Translations under genes and position numbers: made by a program
Notes under the pieces: model-generated
The model's input: the letters and a program-made list of their open reading frames with translations, nothing else
Told to the model about the DNA's origin: nothing
Databases searched by the model: none
Shown: piece after piece, positions 1-6,741 of the stretch
How the letters are laid out: each line of letters starts with the position of its first letter
Position numbering within the stretch: position 1 is the stretch's first letter
Source: Bacteroidales bacterium
GTDB lineage: Bacteria > Bacteroidota > Bacteroidia > Bacteroidales > UBA932
Assembly: GCA_024401695.1 (NCBI GenBank)
Contig: JAKSKN010000006.1
Coordinates: 79,627 to 143,626 of the forward strand
DNA length: 64,000 nucleotides
Reading direction: 5' to 3'

Positions 1-308
1 GTCAGGTGCGTCCCGTCCTCAAAGGTGAAGTCATCATAAAAATTGATGGCGTTTCCGTCAGGCTCAAGGGCCTCGATGAACGGCTTGGCGGCGGCCTGTG
101 CGTTCAGATCCGGATAACGCTTATAGACTTCACAACGGTACTTGTATGGGAGAGAGTCAGCATAGTACAGAGCCGAGGTGTTGCGGCAACCGCGCTGGGC
201 GCGTTCGGCCTGTCCTCTGTATGCAAGCTGCTGGAGTGACTTTAACGACAAAATGCCGTCAAGCTCCTGAACCGTCACGCAGACCCTGTTGTTTATTATC
301 TCTGCCAT
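1..308 (-). CDS. Mu-like transposase, N-terminal part (runs off window)
   Basis: The minus-strand frame opens with ATG at 308 and stays open to the window edge, giving 102 residues. The start reads MAEIINNRVCVTVQEL and includes the stretch DSLPYKYRCEVYKRYPD. From memory, Bacteroidales Mu-type transposases begin with a small DNA-binding domain carrying this SLPxKYRxxVxxxYPD pattern; the catalytic DDE domain would lie beyond the edge. Its role would be integration and replicative transposition of the prophage. The position downstream of the Ner-like gene and divergent repressor fits MuA. The call rests on pattern memory and context, since no catalytic residue is inside the window. Confidence 0.65.
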   Translation of the reverse strand, partial: MAEIINNRVCVTVQELDGILSLKSLQQLAYRGQAERAQRGCRNTSALYYADSLPYKYRCEVYKRYPDLNAQAAAKPFIEALEPDGNAINFYDDFTFEDGTHL

Positions 309-323
309 TTCGTTGTTTCTTTG

Positions 324-392
324 CTCCCGGAGAGGATTCGAACCTCTACCTTCCTCCTGGTGCGGACGGAGTAACCTTTTTCCTACCGGGAT
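324..392 (-). other. tRNA-like sequence, probably degenerate
   Basis: On the minus strand this stretch has a complete T arm (AGAGG, TTCGAAT, CCTCT), a 6-bp acceptor match (TCCCGG with CCGGGA) and a D-loop-like segment with GG. The anticodon arm does not fold: no 5-bp stem surrounds a loop with T at position 33, and the best local hairpin has a bulge. It lies between the transposase gene and the next early gene. It may be a decayed phage tRNA or an acquired tRNA fragment. I do not call it a functional tRNA. Confidence 0.35.
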
Positions 393-431
393 AATCACTA
401 TCTTTGTCCTGTAACCTCTAACATTAGTGAT

Positions 432-704
432 ATGCTATTTGATGATTTTATGGGCGCGGCACTTCGCAGCGATAACCCCAAAGATGCTGTCAGAGGGCTG
501 AAATGCCCCTCGCACGGGAAAACGGTCAGGGTCACCTTCGATTACGACCGAAACGAGAATGTCACGGAAGCCGAGATAACCAAGTGCTGCTGTAAGGAAT
601 TTGCGCATCAGGTAGCGGGCCTTCTGTACGAAGCTTCCGTTCCTGTCGTAAAGCTCAAAAAGGAGACAGGTCTCACCGACCGAGACATCATCCTTGAAGT
701 GTAG
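432..704 (+). CDS. Possible antisense small protein, 90 aa, CxxH...CCC motif
   Basis: A plus-strand frame runs opposite the 435-824 gene. It encodes CPSHGK followed about 27 residues later by CCCKEF, a spacing that would suit a small zinc-binding protein. A consensus -7 element TATCTTTG lies at 399-406, 25 nt before the ATG. Against it: the codons are in exact register with the opposite frame, so this can be a mirror of real coding sequence, and it would be transcribed against the early operon. I list it as an alternative reading only. Confidence 0.25.
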   Translation: MLFDDFMGAALRSDNPKDAVRGLKCPSHGKTVRVTFDYDRNENVTEAEITKCCCKEFAHQVAGLLYEASVPVVKLKKETGLTDRDIILEV

Positions 705-824
705 AATCTGGGCGTCACAGCCCGATTTGATAAACTTGTGACGGTACTGGCTGACGGTACCGGCGTCAAAATGCCCGTCGAGTTTCACCAAGACGGCAAC
801 GAGTCTTTTGTCTTCTGCTTTCAT
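435..824 (-). CDS. Hypothetical prophage early protein, 129 aa
   Basis: I do not recognise the family. The protein has no signal peptide or membrane segment and is predicted soluble, with a basic C-terminus ending KCRAHKIIK. Its start is only 2 nt after the stop of the upstream gene (827-1078), which suggests translation coupling within the prophage early operon that leads to the transposase. Codon choice looks natural for this genome. An open frame on the opposite strand (432-704) covers most of it in exact codon register. I favour the minus-strand reading because of operon position and spacing. Confidence 0.55.
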   Translation of the reverse strand: MKAEDKRLVAVLVKLDGHFDAGTVSQYRHKFIKSGCDAQILHFKDDVSVGETCLLFELYDRNGSFVQKARYLMRKFLTAALGYLGFRDILVSVVIEGDPDRFPVRGAFQPSDSIFGVIAAKCRAHKIIK

Positions 825-826
825 AA

Positions 827-1078
827 TTATATCTCATTTTCATCATCATCGAAAAACACCCAGCCCTTCTTCTCGGAAAGGTTGGCCAAATAAGCCGCAC
901 CTGCAAGGACGGCCAAACCGGCAAAGTTTACCCACGTGATCTCACCGTTGGGACCTTCACACACACAGGTCAGAAACCCGATCATAATGCCGATGCCGAC
1001 AACATTCTTGATGAGCGTGTCCCGCGCTTTCTCCCGCTTGGAGAGAGTCTTCTTTTGAGTTGCTTGATTTGATTCCAT
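827..1078 (-). CDS. Small prophage membrane protein, 83 aa
   Basis: The family is not recognised. The N-terminal 20 residues are strongly basic and polar (SKREKARDTLIKN). Two hydrophobic segments follow, at about 24-40 and 49-66, joined by a short loop with an acidic patch, and the tail is acidic (FFDDDENEI). This is a two-helix membrane protein in the prophage early operon, downstream of the Ner-like gene and 2 nt upstream of the next. Small membrane proteins at this place in phages may be holin-like, superinfection-exclusion or host-takeover proteins; nothing here decides between them. Confidence 0.6.
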   Translation of the reverse strand: MESNQATQKKTLSKREKARDTLIKNVVGIGIMIGFLTCVCEGPNGEITWVNFAGLAVLAGAAYLANLSEKKGWVFFDDDENEI

Positions 1079-1089
1079 AACTATTTGAT

Positions 1090-1263
1090 TTAACTGTTGT
1101 ATTCGGCCTCCTTGCCCCCGCGCTCTATGGCAGCTTTGCGGATCCGCTCACAGAGCTCGGAGTTGTATCGAAAATGCAGGGCGTTATGAACGGCAATCCT
1201 TGAAACTCCGAACATCTTCGCCAAAGCGTTCATTTCCCCTTTTTTCGTCAAAATCAGTTTCAT
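1090..1263 (-). CDS. Ner-like / small HTH DNA-binding protein, 57 aa
   Basis: This frame starts at ATG 1263 and ends with TAA at 1090. Residues 11-30 read ALAKMFGVSRIAVHNAL, a clear helix-turn-helix (ALAKMFGVS, turn, RIAVHNAL) like those of Ner, Cro and small XRE proteins. A KAAIERGGKEAEYN tail follows. It is the first gene of the leftward early operon and diverges from the repressor gene at 1376, the same place that ner has next to c in phage Mu. The likely role is to down-regulate early and repressor transcription. The leftward promoter, with its TATATTTG -7 element at 1316-1323, lies 53 nt upstream of the start. Confidence 0.75.
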   Translation of the reverse strand: MKLILTKKGEMNALAKMFGVSRIAVHNALHFRYNSELCERIRKAAIERGGKEAEYNS

Positions 1264-1315
1264 ATTCCTAAAAATGTCTACCTTTGTCTTTGTCGTTACT
1301 TATGTAATGGTGTTG

Positions 1316-1370
1316 CAAATATAATGAACAAATTTCATTATAAGCAAAATTTTAATGAAAATTATTCATT
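1316..1370. promoter_or_regulatory. Early promoter with two palindromic operators
   Basis: The minus-strand -7 element TATATTTG (1316-1323) overlaps a perfect palindrome, ATAATGAA-N5-TTCATTAT, at 1321-1341. A second palindrome with the same core, AATGAA-N5-TTCATT, lies at 1354-1370, 31 bp centre to centre and directly before the repressor ATG at 1376. The shared half-site and spacer suggest two binding sites for one dimer, most simply the repressor. Binding at the first site would cover the leftward early promoter; the second is placed for autoregulation. Confidence 0.7.
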
Positions 1371-1375
1371 GATAA

Positions 1376-2008
1376 ATGGGTTCTGTCAAGGAAAGGCTTA
1401 AAGCATTTATAGAGAAAAAGGGCATTTCTGTGCGTTCCTTTGAGACGCAGTGTGGCCTTTCATACGGCTATGTCGGTAATATGAGACAGTCGATACAGCC
1501 AGACAAAATAAAGAGAATTGCTCATTGTTTCCCCGAACTTAACACCGGTTGGCTCCTTACCGGAGAGGGAACTATGCTCAAGGATGAGGGCGAATCAGAC
1601 ATTGAGCAAGCTGGAGATCCGGGGTTGCCTCTTATTCCGATAGAGGCCTTTGCCGGTTATGGCTCCCCGGCGTTCGATGATATGAGGGTGGAGGATTACT
1701 ATCAGGTTGCGGAGTTCAAACAGGCCGACTTCCTGATCCGGGTAAAGGGAAATTCTATGTATCCGAAATATAGCTCTGGAGACATCATCGCCTGCAAGGT
1801 CGTAAAGGAAACACTATTCTTCCAGTGGAATAAGATATATGCCATCTACACCCGGAGTCAGGGCGTGATGGTAAAGCGGGTCAAGAAGTCAACTATGGAG
1901 GGATATATTCTTCTGGTTTCGGATAATGAGAAATATGAGCCCTTCGATGTGCCCCTCTCTGACATAGAGGCTATCGCCCTTGTTATAGGTGTGATCCGCG
2001 TAGAATAG
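1376..2008 (+). CDS. Prophage repressor, XRE HTH plus S24 (LexA/C1-like) peptidase
   Basis: Residues 3-60 form an XRE-type HTH domain, ending in TGWLLTGEG as is usual for phage repressors of this family. Residues 84-208 are an S24 peptidase domain: Ala93-Gly94 is the likely self-cleavage bond, Ser127 (in GNSM) the nucleophile and Lys167 (in VMVKRVK) the general base, with spacing close to LexA. It should hold the prophage silent and be cleaved when RecA is activated by DNA damage. It reads towards the element end, divergent from the Ner-like gene. The ATG lies 6 nt after an operator palindrome, so the mRNA leader is very short or absent. Confidence 0.85.
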   Translation: MGSVKERLKAFIEKKGISVRSFETQCGLSYGYVGNMRQSIQPDKIKRIAHCFPELNTGWLLTGEGTMLKDEGESDIEQAGDPGLPLIPIEAFAGYGSPAFDDMRVEDYYQVAEFKQADFLIRVKGNSMYPKYSSGDIIACKVVKETLFFQWNKIYAIYTRSQGVMVKRVKKSTMEGYILLVSDNEKYEPFDVPLSDIEAIALVIGVIRVE

Positions 2009-2080
2009 TGAATTTTCTTTTTTTGCGACGTCCTTCTGTGCGCTTTTACTTATAAAACATTGATATAAACACCTTTAATC

Positions 2081-2114
2081 GGCCTTTAAGCCCTGCTTAA
2101 ACGGCCTTTTTTAT
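2081..2114 (+). terminator. Rho-independent terminator of the repressor gene
   Basis: A hairpin pairs GGCC and TTTAAGC with GCTTAAA and GGCC around a CCT loop, with one bulged C, and is followed by TTTTTT. It lies 73 nt after the repressor stop codon. Confidence 0.7.
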
Positions 2115-2651
2115 TGGATTATGTAGGTGTCTATCCGTCAAAAAAGCCGCTATGACGGTTATTATAAAGCATTATCCCACGTTTGAAAGGCTTAAAAATG
2201 GTATCGTGTTGTCAACCCATTGTCAACCCATTTGTAACTCCAATATGAAATTTACCTGATTCGGACCCACCTTTGGAAGACCGGTTAAACAGGCTTCAAA
2301 AGGGCATAAAAATAGGGGCGTTTCAGCCCCTTCAAACAGCCAACCGGCAACTATACCGGCAAGGCCTAAATACGCCCTGTAACGCCCTAAAACGGGGTAA
2401 ATCGGCTGCTATATTATGCAATGTGCGCCCAATATAAAATCAATGTAAAGCGGCGGACAAAAATAAAGCCCTTTTCAGGGCCTCCGTGTAAATCTGATGT
2501 AAAGCAATGTAAAGCAAATTGCACAACTCGTTTTTATCGCGGTCGAACCATAAACCGCACCTAACTCACTGATATATCTACCGATACAACCTCTATCCCT
2601 ATATCTCTATATTGTACATTTCATTTTTATGCCCGTAGAGCCCTCCATAGA
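2115..2651. other. Non-coding prophage end and flank, with repeats
   Basis: I see no convincing gene here. The segment holds a tandem 11-bp repeat GTCAACCCATT (2211-2221 and 2222-2232), small GC hairpins (GGGGC-gtttca-GCCCC near 2315-2330; GCCC-ttttca-GGGC near 2467), and three copies of ATGTAAAGC (2443-2451, 2497-2505, 2507-2515). The last two are adjacent and lie just inside the proposed terminus at 2525, as transposase-binding sites would. From 2526 to 2651 there is AT-rich flanking DNA without visible features. Confidence 0.4.
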
Positions 2652-2804
2652 TTAAATGCTTTCCGGATCATCACCGAACGGATCGTTGTACTCTCCGCCG
2701 CTCTGGCAGAGCACTTTTTGTGCGGTGACCTCTATCACCTTCACGCTCGCAGGAACGTAGGCTTGGCGCTCCTGTGGTTCTTTGTTTTTGATTTCTTGTT
2801 TCAT
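2652..2804 (-). CDS. Tiny conserved-type Bacteroidales peptide, 50 aa
   Basis: ATG at 2804, TAA at 2652. A charged N-terminus (MKQEIKNKEPQERQ) is followed by AYVPASVKVIEV, then VLCQSGGEYNDPFGDDPESI. This layout (Y-x-P-x-S/T, a hydrophobic I/V-rich strand, then C/A-x-S-G and an acidic Gly/Asp-rich tail) is common among very short proteins of Bacteroides relatives whose function is unknown. No signal peptide or membrane segment is seen. It stands alone just outside the proposed prophage end, with a palindromic repeat upstream. The family assignment is from pattern memory. Confidence 0.6.
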   Translation of the reverse strand: MKQEIKNKEPQERQAYVPASVKVIEVTAQKVLCQSGGEYNDPFGDDPESI

Positions 2805-2884
2805 CGTGATATTTTTTATATGTTGCTTTAATTATTTTCCAGTAATCCACAAAGTAACCGATTTTTGAACGAAAATGCGCTGCG

Positions 2885-2950
2885 CGTCATGCTGAACTTG
2901 ATTCAGCATCTGTCCTCGCATGATATTGCGGGTCGCAGCCCGTAATGACG
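2885..2950. repeat. REP-like palindromic intergenic repeat
   Basis: Nested inverted repeats: outer CGTCAT (2885-2890) with ATGACG (2945-2950), an inner perfect ATGCTGAA-N5-TTCAGCAT (2889-2909), and a CGGG/CCCG hairpin near 2929-2942. A further AATGACGC copy follows at about 2962. The TCATGCTGAA/TTCAGCAT core occurs in intergenic repeats of many Bacteroidetes. It lies downstream of the 2983-4980 gene (minus strand) and may act as a terminator-like fold. Confidence 0.6.
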
Positions 2951-2982
2951 GAAGAACACGCAATGACGCAGGGTTCACGGAC

Positions 2983-4980
2983 CTACAGCACGAATTTTAC
3001 AGATAGCCTGAACATCCGGCATTCCAAGCGCTGATTTCCATCAAACTCCATATCTGCAAGACGTGTATAATAGGAGACCTTCCGGTTGGTGTGCAGCGCA
3101 TTGCCTACACTCAAACTCACAATCAGACGGTTATTCAGGAACGGCTGCCGGAGGGACAAATCCGCTTTGCAGAATACATTGCGGTAATAGACGTTGCCCT
3201 CCGCTCCCTTGGTGCGCAGCAAGGTCGAAAGGTCTATGCGCATCCCCCACGGAAGAGAGAAACTGTTTATCCAGTTTATGGTCGCAAGAGGCTTACAAAG
3301 ATTGTCCTGCGGATCCACTACCTCCATACTGAGCCACTGTTTATGAATTGTAGCCGTGAGGTCAGTCTCCCATATTCCGATTGAGGGTGAAAGTGACATT
3401 TTCCAGTCCATCGACCAGTATGCCGGACCGTTGAAGTCGCCTCCGCCGTCTATGTCCGTGAAAATCGGACGGATATTGTGTGCGCCCCAGCCTTTGAGCT
3501 GAAACCATCCCCACTCTCCATTCAAAAAAACTTCATCCCTCCTACCGGGGAGGGCGAAAGCCTCTGAAGCGTCTCCCTTCTTGAGATAATCTATATTGAC
3601 GGAGTGTGCGGAAAATTGTGCAAATTCTGTGCTGGTCTGAATGCCCGCGGAAACCTTTCCTTTACCGACAGGAACGGATATGGTCAGGTGCGGATGAAGG
3701 AGCTGCTCCCCGAATGATATGAAATCACGGCCCATAAGTTTCCTTATCTGTTGCAGAGTCCGGTCATCTTTATATGGAGAATACCTTGTGCGGTAATACT
3801 GATAATGAATGCCTGCGTCGAGCTCCAGAAACCCGAAGTCCTGTTCCAGGCTTACGTATGCACCGGGGATAATATTATAGGAGTTGTTGTGAACAGGATT
3901 CTCCTTTATGGAATAGTCTTTCCTGCGGGTGTCCTGTATATAATTGTCGAATGAAACACCGAAAAGGATGTTTCCCTTCCATAATGCGCGGGATGCATTG
4001 AACCTTGAATATCCTTCTTCCGCCAGATATTCCGACTCCTCGTCATATGTGCATTCCTGCTTGCCTGAAGGGGATTCGGTATCCGTATCCCTGCCGGTCC
4101 GTATCCCGGCGTACAAGTCGATGTTGGCGGAGAACTTCCACTCGTCGGCTTCTCCCTGATAGGAAAGACTCAGCTTATGGATCTGTTTCACGGAGTTGCT
4201 TATGGAAGTGGCCGCGAATAGGGATGATGGATTGTTTAGGTCAATTTCAGGCCCCTTCCTGATGAAAACCTTGTCATTCAGATTCCCCCAGTTTCCATTG
4301 GACTTGAGATAATCGTATTCGTAGCGGGCGCTTACCCTATGCTCCGGAGTGATATGATATCCCAACAATCCGTTTGCAGCCAAAGAAAAATCCCTGTTAA
4401 TGTCTTCAAAATCCCTGACCTTACGCTGGCCAAGCCATATTCCGGACTTGTCCGTTTTTTCAGCATAGCTGTCGCAGGTCCTGGTTTCCATATCTTTCGT
4501 ACCGGAATAATCTATGGAAAGGCCGCCCTCATAGAAAAGTTTGTTTTTCCTTCCCGAAATTTCGACATCATTGGAACCTCCCGCATAAGGAGATAAGGTA
4601 AACTCCGCCACATCGGTCAGGTGAAACTCATCCGACGGGGCATTCAGGAGAGTGACCAGTATCACTCCGTTATTGTTGCCATATTCGGGTCTCGGCTCCG
4701 AAATTATCTCAACTTTTTCCACCGAGGATGCCGGTATCGTTGCCAAATCCGTATGGCGTTCCAGCCTTCGTCCTTCCACGAAAATGACGGCTTGTCCTTT
4801 ACCTGCAATATAGAAGGATGTCCCGTCGAAACTAACGGAGGAGAACCTCCGCAGGACCTCAAAAGCGTCGCTGAGAGAGGAGAGTGTGGTCCCATTGACG
4901 GATTTGATATCGGTATCCCCGGCATACGATTGGAACAAGCACAGGGATATCGATAAAACAATGAGAATTATTTTTTTCAT
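2983..4980 (-). CDS. TonB-plug outer-membrane beta-barrel protein
   Basis: A signal peptide (MKKIILIVLSISLCLFQSYA) precedes a plug-like domain at about 25-115 (AVIFVEGRRLER, then IPASSVEKVEIISEP, then YGNNNGVILVTL), as in TonB-dependent receptors of the PF14905 type. The rest is a beta-rich barrel ending RLSVKFVL. At about 665 residues it is short for a TonB receptor. I chose ATG 4980, which gives a 4-nt gap to the preceding stop; the longer frame would need a TTG start inside that gene. It is last in a close-packed series with the amidohydrolase, a second barrel and the MscS channel. The substrate is unknown. Confidence 0.8.
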   Translation of the reverse strand: MKKIILIVLSISLCLFQSYAGDTDIKSVNGTTLSSLSDAFEVLRRFSSVSFDGTSFYIAGKGQAVIFVEGRRLERHTDLATIPASSVEKVEIISEPRPEYGNNNGVILVTLLNAPSDEFHLTDVAEFTLSPYAGGSNDVEISGRKNKLFYEGGLSIDYSGTKDMETRTCDSYAEKTDKSGIWLGQRKVRDFEDINRDFSLAANGLLGYHITPEHRVSARYEYDYLKSNGNWGNLNDKVFIRKGPEIDLNNPSSLFAATSISNSVKQIHKLSLSYQGEADEWKFSANIDLYAGIRTGRDTDTESPSGKQECTYDEESEYLAEEGYSRFNASRALWKGNILFGVSFDNYIQDTRRKDYSIKENPVHNNSYNIIPGAYVSLEQDFGFLELDAGIHYQYYRTRYSPYKDDRTLQQIRKLMGRDFISFGEQLLHPHLTISVPVGKGKVSAGIQTSTEFAQFSAHSVNIDYLKKGDASEAFALPGRRDEVFLNGEWGWFQLKGWGAHNIRPIFTDIDGGGDFNGPAYWSMDWKMSLSPSIGIWETDLTATIHKQWLSMEVVDPQDNLCKPLATINWINSFSLPWGMRIDLSTLLRTKGAEGNVYYRNVFCKADLSLRQPFLNNRLIVSLSVGNALHTNRKVSYYTRLADMEFDGNQRLECRMFRLSVKFVL

Positions 4981-4984
4981 CCGG

Positions 4985-6724
4985 CTATTCAACCTGATAA
5001 ACTTTTTCGCCTTCGAACCAGGTGGAGATGACCTTTGTATTGTGGATATCCCTCACAGGGCATTCAATCACATCCTTGTCGACTAGGAGGAAGTCGGCAT
5101 ATTTCCCGACCTTGATGCTTCCTCTCTCATTTTCGCAGTGCATCTGCCAAGCCCCGTTGATGGTAAGCGCCTGAAGCGCCTGTTCGCGGGTGATGAGTTC
5201 TTCCGGCCACCAAGGTTTGGTGTATCTGCCCGGTTCTCCAGGATAAGGAGCGCTGCCGGTGACGGCTATCTCCATAATTCCGAAAGGATCGTATGGTGAG
5301 CCGGATGTGGCAGGGAAGTCACAATGTGAAGTCATAACGATTCCATTGTCGAAATATGACTTCATCGGATAGGATTTCCATGATACGCTTGCCGGAGTAA
5401 CCTTCCTGACCTGTTCCCACACTTCGTCCGGAAGGACGTGCCAAAGCATGCCGCTGACCACAACGATATCATTGTCGGCTACCCTCCGGAAATCTTCCTG
5501 CGGCATATTGCGGACGTGTACCAGGGTATTCCTGGCTTCTTTCGTTCCCTTTGCCACAAATGCATTGACACAGCGATGTACAGCTCCGTCGCCCATCGTA
5601 TGTACGTGCATTGTGAAGCCTTGGGCATTGGCCTTGCCGGTGATGTCGGTGACTTCGTCTTCTTCCCAATTGGCAATCCCCGGATGTCCGTCAGGATAAG
5701 GTTCAGTCGTAAGGCCGGTGCCCCCCTCAACTGTACCGTCAATGAAGAGCTTGACATAGTTGGCGTTGACGTGTCCTTTTGTATATTTCCTGCCTTCAAA
5801 TGCCTTTGCAAGTTCGGTATCCACATCTTCGCAGGAGCTGTCGAATTCGTATGACATTCCGAGAAGCAGGTTCAGTTTGCCGGCAGCATCAAGTTTATTT
5901 GCCACTTCATAATAACGAGGAGTGCCGAAGAAGTTCGACCATCCGTCCATATAGGACACGTATCCGTTCGCCAGAAGCATCTGCTGGGACATAAGGATGG
6001 CCTGCGAGGCAACCTCGTCGGTAAGAATCTCATCAAAATTGAGGCCTCTGTTTCGTACGTATGCGACAGCCTGCTCAAGAAGAAGACCATTAGGTTTCCC
6101 GTTGGCATCCTTACAGATATCTCCACCTCTGACTTCTCCCTTCAGAACATTTCCGTTGTCATCGATGATTCCGGCATTGCGCAGACAAACGGAGTTTGCA
6201 AGGCTCTTGTGCCCTTCGGAATCGTGAATGAAGACTGCTACATCCGGGCTGATGGCATCGAGTTGCTCACGTGTCGGCATCCCCTGCGTAAGGAATGTCA
6301 GATAATTCCATCCGAAGCCGAAGATGCAGGATTTGCCGTTCCCCTTCGCATCGGTGTATGCGAGTTTGAGCTTCTCAAAGAAGGATTTGACGTCGTCGTT
6401 CAAAGGATCGAGGGAAAGCCCGCCCATGCATCCGAGAGAATTGCCCATAATGTAATGGGCATGTCCTTCAAAACATCCCGGCATGATCATACCTTTCCCG
6501 GTATGGTCAATTATTTCGGTGACGCCTTTCTTGACATAAGCTCCGGCGCCCGCCTTGTCACCGACATATACGAATTTGCCGTCCTTTATGGCGATGGCTT
6601 CAGCAGATGGTGTGTCCGTATCAGCCGTGTACACAGTGCCGAATATGACCGTGTCAGCAACGTTGTTTTTGCATCCTGCCGCCAACAGTACGGCAAATGC
6701 GAATGCGATGATTGACTTTTTCAT
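4985..6724 (-). CDS. Amidohydrolase family lipoprotein (YtcJ-like)
   Basis: The N-terminus is a lipoprotein signal with lipobox LAAGC (Cys18), so the enzyme is probably anchored outside the cytoplasm. The YtcJ/Amidohydro_3 pattern is clear: a first sheet domain (VIFGTVYTAD), metal ligands His88 and His90 in FEGHAHYI, a middle HVHTMGDGAVHR segment, and SHCDFP with DPFGIMEIAVTG near the C-terminus, then the composite-domain strand YADFLLVDKD. Its 579 residues are normal for the family, which hydrolyses C-N bonds in small amides or cyclic ureides. Export is less common: most YtcJ proteins are cytoplasmic. It is flanked by outer-membrane barrels, which suggests that it processes an imported or surface compound. 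Confidence 0.88.
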   Translation of the reverse strand: MKKSIIAFAFAVLLAAGCKNNVADTVIFGTVYTADTDTPSAEAIAIKDGKFVYVGDKAGAGAYVKKGVTEIIDHTGKGMIMPGCFEGHAHYIMGNSLGCMGGLSLDPLNDDVKSFFEKLKLAYTDAKGNGKSCIFGFGWNYLTFLTQGMPTREQLDAISPDVAVFIHDSEGHKSLANSVCLRNAGIIDDNGNVLKGEVRGGDICKDANGKPNGLLLEQAVAYVRNRGLNFDEILTDEVASQAILMSQQMLLANGYVSYMDGWSNFFGTPRYYEVANKLDAAGKLNLLLGMSYEFDSSCEDVDTELAKAFEGRKYTKGHVNANYVKLFIDGTVEGGTGLTTEPYPDGHPGIANWEEDEVTDITGKANAQGFTMHVHTMGDGAVHRCVNAFVAKGTKEARNTLVHVRNMPQEDFRRVADNDIVVVSGMLWHVLPDEVWEQVRKVTPASVSWKSYPMKSYFDNGIVMTSHCDFPATSGSPYDPFGIMEIAVTGSAPYPGEPGRYTKPWWPEELITREQALQALTINGAWQMHCENERGSIKVGKYADFLLVDKDVIECPVRDIHNTKVISTWFEGEKVYQVE

Positions 6725-6741
6725 GATTTTATGGAGTTAAA

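Larger units (their letters stand above)
1..2525. mobile_element. End of a Mu-like transposable prophage (repressor side)
   Basis: The gene order mirrors the left end of phage Mu: a repressor read towards the element end, a divergent small Ner-like HTH gene, small early genes, then a Mu-type transposase entering from the window edge. The proposed outer terminus is near 2525, where a cluster of ATGTAAAGC repeats ends in CACA, read on the other strand as TGTG; Mu-family termini begin with TG. The other end lies outside the window, so neither the target duplication nor the matching terminus can be checked. The gene-order argument is fairly strong; the exact boundary is a guess. Confidence 0.6.

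Noticed and set aside
2211-2232. Tandem 11-bp repeat as a possible CRISPR or plasmid iteron
   Set aside because: Only two copies, no spacers, no cas or rep genes. I saw no CRISPR array in the window.
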